From Azonexus sp. (lineage in GTDB: Bacteria > Pseudomonadota > Gammaproteobacteria > Burkholderiales > Rhodocyclaceae), in the NCBI GenBank assembly GCA_030697085.1, contig JAUYQT010000376.1:1-9038 (forward strand): DNA of 9,038 bases, written 5' to 3'. Positions 6,112 through 9,038 of this stretch are shown piece after piece; position 1 is the stretch's first letter; every line of letters starts with the position of its first letter. The notes under the pieces are model-generated. The model did no database searches. It saw only the letters and a program-made list of their open reading frames with translations, and was not told the DNA's origin. The position numbers and the translations under genes are program-made.

Positions 6112-7095
6112 TCAGGCAAAAAAACGGCTCTGCGCGTCGGGTGAAATTTCCATGCCGGTAATGTGAGCACGCTCCAGCAACTCCCAGTAATAGCGGTAGG
6201 AGGCGCGGTCATGTAATTTTCCGTCGTGCTGAATGGGTCCCCAGTCTTTGTCCTGGGCCGCGATCAAAATTTCGGCAGCGGCTTGAACTTCAGAGAAATC
6301 CGGACGCATGGCCTCGACAATGGGCATGATCTGGTTTGGATGAATGCTCCACATGCGTAGATAGCCAAATTCGCTGCGGGCGCGGCGGGCATCATTGCGG
6401 ATGTATTCGATATCATTTAATTCAGTCGTGACGTTATGCGAGGGCACAACGCCACAAGCCAGGGCGGCGGCACTGATTTCGCATTTGGCGCGGGCAACCA
6501 GTGGGTGATCGAATTGGCCGGGGCTTTTCATCGCACTACCGGGAATGGCGCCATGATGGCCGGAAACGAAATCCATCAGGCCGAAATCCAGACTTTCAAC
6601 ACCGGGCAGAGCGGCGATTTCCCATACCTCGCGCAGGGCACCGTGGGTTTCGATTAGCACATGGAGCGGAATCCTGCGGTCAACGCCGAAATGTTGCTCA
6701 ATTTCACGTAGTGCCTCGATCTGTATTTGCACATCGCCAGCGCTACAAGGCTTGGGCAACGTGATGAAAGGAAGGCGACTACCGGCGATGCCGATCAATA
6801 TTTCCATATCCTGCCGCCAATGGGCGTGAGTGACGTCATGGACACGCGCACCAACCCGATTGAACAGGTTGTCTTCGGACATGATGATCCCAGCTGCCAT
6901 CTCGGCATGTTCCCGCTCGGCGCCCGCGTGGGCGCCATCTTCACAGTCGCAGGTAATGTCAAAAATAGGCCCGAGCCTTTTCTGTAACAGCAAGGCCTTG
7001 CGCATCAGCTTTTCCGAACCAGCGTAATGGTCGACCGCAGGCAGGATTGGGAAGGGCGTTTCGCCGGCAAAAAGAATGGCTTTAGGATGGCGCAT
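6112..7095 (-). CDS. CitE/HpcH-HpaI family CoA-ester lyase (malyl-CoA lyase-like)
   Basis: This is a 327-residue cytoplasmic TIM-barrel enzyme of the CitE/malyl-CoA lyase superfamily, which cleaves or forms C-C bonds in 3-hydroxyacyl-CoA esters such as malyl-CoA, beta-methylmalyl-CoA or citramalyl-CoA. Visible motifs are DITCDCEDGAHAG (residues 46-58), the acidic pocket; NRVGARVHD (79-87), the arginine region binding the acyl group; ITLPKP (111-116); VLIETHGAL (146-154), with the Mg-binding Glu; LDFGLMDFVSGHHGAIP (169-185), with a second metal Asp; and MWSIHPNQI (248-256), the C-terminal CoA-site motif. Length is normal for the group. It sits downstream of mdh with a strong terminator between them and runs into truC with a one-base gap. 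Placement beside mdh fits a C4-acid/glyoxylate role. The exact substrate cannot be assigned; a lone CitE of this kind is not proof of citrate lyase, as no CitD or CitF is nearby. No clear ribosome-binding site precedes the ATG. Confidence 0.82.
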   Translation of the reverse strand: MRHPKAILFAGETPFPILPAVDHYAGSEKLMRKALLLQKRLGPIFDITCDCEDGAHAGAEREHAEMAAGIIMSEDNLFNRVGARVHDVTHAHWRQDMEILIGIAGSRLPFITLPKPCSAGDVQIQIEALREIEQHFGVDRRIPLHVLIETHGALREVWEIAALPGVESLDFGLMDFVSGHHGAIPGSAMKSPGQFDHPLVARAKCEISAAALACGVVPSHNVTTELNDIEYIRNDARRARSEFGYLRMWSIHPNQIMPIVEAMRPDFSEVQAAAEILIAAQDKDWGPIQHDGKLHDRASYRYYWELLERAHITGMEISPDAQSRFFA

Positions 7096-7134
7096 GGCGA
7101 TTTATCAGAATCAAGTTGTGAGGAGTTTGAGTTG

Positions 7135-7168
7135 AAAAAAAGGGCCGCGGTATTTTACCGCGGCCCTT
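7135..7168 (-). terminator. Strong intrinsic terminator downstream of mdh
   Basis: A perfect 13-bp stem (AAGGGCCGCGGTA at 7140-7152 with TACCGCGGCCCTT at 7156-7168) closes a 3-base loop. Read on the minus strand it is followed by seven T (complement of A7135-7141). It ends mdh transcription and largely separates mdh from the CoA-ester lyase gene. Confidence 0.92.
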
Positions 7169-7209
7169 ACTTTCGCTAGCCGCTAAAAACTAGCAGCTAA
7201 TAAATTGAT

Positions 7210-8196
7210 TTACAGCATGTCTTTAACGGCTTCGGCTTCGTCGGTCAGTTCCTTGAGCGTGAAGTTGATCTTCTCGCGGCTGTACTCGTCGATTTCCAGA
7301 CCCTGGATGATCTTGAAGGAACCATCCTTGCATTCGCACGGGAAGCCGAAAACGATCCCGGCCGGGATGCCGTAGGAGCCATCAGACGGCACGCCCAAGG
7401 TAACCCACTCGTCAGAACCGAGCACCCAGTCACGAATGTGATCGATGGCGGCATTGGCTGCCGATGCAGCGGAAGAGAGGCCGCGGGCTTCGATAATGGC
7501 GGCGCCGCGCTTGCCTACCGTTGGCAGGAAGACGTCGTTGTTCCAGGCGTGATCGTTGATCAGAGCCTTGACGCTGTCGCCGTTGGAGGTGGTGTTGCGG
7601 TAGTCGGCATACATCGTTGGCGAGTGGTTGCCCCAGACGACTAATTGCTTCAGGGAAGAAACCGGACGGCCAATTTTGGCAGCCAGTTGCGACAGGGCGC
7701 GGTTATGGTCCAGGCGCAGCATGCCGTGGTAGTTATTCGGATTGGTGCGGCCAACCTTCTTGGCGGCAGCAGCGGCGATGAAAGCGTTGGTGTTGCACGG
7801 GTTGCCGACGACCAGGACCTTCACGTCTTCCTTGGCGTTCTCAGCAATGGCCTTGCCCTGAACCGTAAAGATGGCGCCATTGGCGGTCAGCAGGTCAGCA
7901 CGTTCCATACCCTTGGTGCGCGGACGGGCGCCAACCAGTAAACAGACGTCAGCATCTTTAAAAGCAACATTCGGGTCATCGGTGGCAATCATGCCGGCGA
8001 GCAGCGGGAAGGCGCAGTCTTCCAATTCCATCATGACGCCCTTGGCGGCTTGTTGGGCTTGCGGCAGGTCAAGCAGTTGAAGAATGACTGGCTGGTCTTT
8101 GCCGAGCATTTCGCCGGAGGCAATGCGGAACAGCAGGCTATTACCGATTTGGCCGGCGGCGCCGGTAATGGCAACGCGCATGGGTGCTTTGGACAT
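7210..8196 (-). CDS. mdh: Malate dehydrogenase (NAD-dependent)
   Basis: This enzyme interconverts malate and oxaloacetate with NAD+/NADH in the TCA cycle, in the cytoplasm. The 328-residue product has the standard architecture: Rossmann motif [12 protein letters not shown] (residues 11-22), the NAD-ribose Asp in LLDLP (Asp43), substrate arginines in the [13 protein letters not shown] loop (Arg92, Arg98), GNPCNTNAF (131-139), catalytic Asp163 with substrate Arg161 in MLRLDHNRA, and catalytic His191 in [12 protein letters not shown]. It is of the cytosolic-MDH-like, LDH/MDH-superfamily type common in betaproteobacteria, rather than the E. coli type. The start at ATG 8196 is set by AGGAG (8203-8207 on this strand) 6 bases upstream; an in-frame ATG at 8283 would add 29 residues without family resemblance. 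Its own sigma70 promoter lies at 8296-8324 and its terminator at 7135-7168, so it looks like a single-gene transcript. A GntR regulator is divergent upstream. Confidence 0.97.
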   Translation of the reverse strand: MSKAPMRVAITGAAGQIGNSLLFRIASGEMLGKDQPVILQLLDLPQAQQAAKGVMMELEDCAFPLLAGMIATDDPNVAFKDADVCLLVGARPRTKGMERADLLTANGAIFTVQGKAIAENAKEDVKVLVVGNPCNTNAFIAAAAAKKVGRTNPNNYHGMLRLDHNRALSQLAAKIGRPVSSLKQLVVWGNHSPTMYADYRNTTSNGDSVKALINDHAWNNDVFLPTVGKRGAAIIEARGLSSAASAANAAIDHIRDWVLGSDEWVTLGVPSDGSYGIPAGIVFGFPCECKDGSFKIIQGLEIDEYSREKINFTLKELTDEAEAVKDML

Positions 8197-8295
8197 GTAT
8201 TGCTCCTGTATGAAACAGCTTGGTTGAATTGTTTGATTCTGGTCGAATGCCGCTGATTTTCTGTGGCTTGCTGCAGCCTGCACGACAGAAGAAAG

Positions 8296-8324
8296 ATGTT
8301 AGAAGTTCAGCGTCTTGCTGTCAA
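8296..8324 (-). promoter_or_regulatory. Sigma70-type promoter for mdh
   Basis: On the minus strand a perfect -35 TTGACA (8324-8319) is followed after exactly 17 bases by a -10 TAACAT (8301-8296, 4 of 6 consensus). Transcription would start near 8289, giving a leader of roughly 90 bases before the mdh ATG. Confidence 0.7.
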
Positions 8325-8344
8325 TTCATCATGTGTCTTATATA
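8315..8344 (+). promoter_or_regulatory. Candidate promoter for the GntR-family regulator
   Basis: On the plus strand TTGCTG (8315-8320) and TATATA (8339-8344) are 18 bases apart; each is only a partial match (3 and 4 of 6). The -35 overlaps the mdh -35 by two bases and the -10 lies inside the palindrome at 8336-8347. A weak promoter that its own product could block is plausible. Confidence 0.4.
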
Positions 8345-8347
8345 AGA
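8336..8347. promoter_or_regulatory. Perfect 12-bp palindrome, candidate operator
   Basis: TCTTATATAAGA is an exact palindrome. It lies 11 bases upstream of the mdh -35 and over the candidate -10 of the regulator gene. Dimeric GntR-type regulators bind short palindromes, so the divergent regulator is the natural candidate to bind it. Binding is inferred, not shown. Confidence 0.5.
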
Positions 8348-8394
8348 TAACTTTTCGTGGACGCCCTCGCAAAAATATGCTGAAATTTCACACT

Positions 8395-9038
8395 ATGACT
8401 CGTGACGCTTCCCGCCCCTCCTTTCGCGTCGCCTCGCCGACCTTTAGCCCACTTTATCGCCAGATAAAGGAGTTTCTCATCCGTAGTCTGGAGGCGGGGG
8501 AGTGGGGGCCGGGCGAAGTAATTCCCAGTGAGGGGGAGTTGGCTGGGCGTTTCAATGTCAGCCAGGGAACGGTACGAAAAGCAGTTGATGAAATGGCGGC
8601 GGAAAATTTACTGGTGCGTCGCCAGGGAAAGGGGACATTTGTCGCAACTCACGATGACCCGCGCTCTTTTTATCGTTTTTTGCGACTGGTGCCCGACGAT
8701 GGCGCTGCTACCCACGCGCTCAGCGACCCATTTTCCTGCAAGCGCCAGGATGCGACGCCGGAGGTCGCAACAGCTCTTGGTCTGGCGCTTGGTGCGCCAG
8801 TGATATGCGTGCAGCGTTTATTGCGATTCAGCGGTGAGCCGGTCGTTTTTGATCAAATCTATCTGGTGGCAGATTTATTTCCTGGGCTCGCGCTGGAAAA
8901 GCTGCTTGGTGGTGAGCGCTCTTTGTATAGCCAGTTTGAAAATGACTATGGCGTTCGCATGATTAATGCTGAGGAGCATTTGCGTGCGGTTGCGGCAGAT
9001 GCCTACAGCGCCAGCTTGCTTGGTGTTAAAGAGGGTGA
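8395..9038 (+). CDS. GntR-family (HutC/UTRA type) transcriptional regulator, cut by the right edge
   Basis: This gene encodes a DNA-binding regulator whose first 214 codons are visible, with no stop before the window ends. Residues about 17-84 form the GntR winged helix: PLYRQIKEFLIRSLEAGEW, the PGEVIPSEGELAGRFNVS segment, then GTVRKAVDEMAAENLLVRR and the wing QGKGTFV. From about residue 110 the sequence matches a UTRA ligand-binding domain (ALGLALGAPVICVQRLLRF, GEPVVFDQIYL, ERSLYSQFENDYGV), as in HutC-type regulators; it usually binds a small effector. At 214 residues it is close to the usual full length of about 240. ATG 8395 is used; an in-frame ATG at 8377 would add MLKFHT, and neither start has a clear ribosome-binding site. 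It is divergent from mdh across a short region with a palindromic operator candidate. In betaproteobacteria I recall such a regulator next to mdh and the succinate dehydrogenase genes, which would lie just off the right edge. Confidence 0.88.
   Translation, partial: MTRDASRPSFRVASPTFSPLYRQIKEFLIRSLEAGEWGPGEVIPSEGELAGRFNVSQGTVRKAVDEMAAENLLVRRQGKGTFVATHDDPRSFYRFLRLVPDDGAATHALSDPFSCKRQDATPEVATALGLALGAPVICVQRLLRFSGEPVVFDQIYLVADLFPGLALEKLLGGERSLYSQFENDYGVRMINAEEHLRAVAADAYSASLLGVKEG

Noticed and set aside
6111..6212. N-terminal extension of TruC starting at ATG 6212
   Set aside because: The extra 34 residues overlap the lyase gene in another frame and do not resemble TruC. The family's opening residues start at the GTG at 6110.
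8197..8283. 29-residue N-terminal extension of malate dehydrogenase
   Set aside because: The strong AGGAG site and the family start point to ATG 8196; the extension also lies in the leader downstream of a good promoter.
1..9038. Mobile elements, CRISPR arrays, tRNA/rRNA genes, toxin-antitoxin or defence systems
   Set aside because: No transposase or integrase motifs, regular spaced repeats or RNA gene signatures were seen on either strand.

Overview
The window looks like ordinary chromosome from a betaproteobacterium, most plausibly a member of the Rhodocyclaceae (Dechloromonas/Azonexus-like). This rests on the type of malate dehydrogenase, on an mdh / divergent GntR regulator / CoA-ester lyase block that I recall as a TCA-cycle neighbourhood in betaproteobacteria, and on the mix of NnrS, a nitronate monooxygenase-like flavoprotein and a small PstS-like protein. 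The assignment comes from recognised protein families and was not searched.

Layout, left to right. (1) Positions 1-1538, minus strand: the N-terminal part of the 23S rRNA methyltransferase RlmF (cut by the window edge), with an NnrS-family membrane protein upstream of it. (2) Positions 1717-4723, plus strand: a tightly packed run of a nitronate monooxygenase-like flavoprotein with a cysteine-bearing C-terminal extension, an outer-membrane beta-barrel protein whose start overlaps the preceding stop, a small secreted PstS-like protein starting 4 bases after the barrel, and a 23-residue single-span membrane peptide with a strong ribosome binding site. A two-CBS-domain protein (4794-5234) follows on the same strand. 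(3) Positions 5235-5390: a gap between convergent genes holding an imperfect inverted repeat. (4) Positions 5391-8196, minus strand: tRNA pseudouridine synthase TruC, a CitE/HpcH-type CoA-ester lyase directly upstream of it, a strong intrinsic terminator, then malate dehydrogenase. (5) Positions 8197-8394: a divergent control region with a good sigma70 promoter for mdh, a weaker promoter candidate for the regulator and a perfect 12-bp palindrome. (6) Positions 8395 to the end: a GntR/HutC-type regulator (winged helix plus UTRA), cut by the right edge.

Working together: mdh, the CoA-ester lyase and the GntR regulator form a central-carbon (C4-acid) block, and the regulator probably acts on the shared intergenic operator. 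The plus-strand run may be a transport or envelope-sensing module (outer-membrane channel, periplasmic PstS-like protein, small membrane peptide) co-transcribed with a flavin oxidase. NnrS, transcribed divergently from that oxidase, suggests a loose reactive-nitrogen theme.

I see no tRNA or rRNA gene, CRISPR array, insertion sequence, phage gene or defence system. The least explained points are a terminator-like hairpin inside the signal-peptide codons of the barrel gene, the 23-residue membrane peptide, and the cysteine-bearing tail of the flavoprotein.
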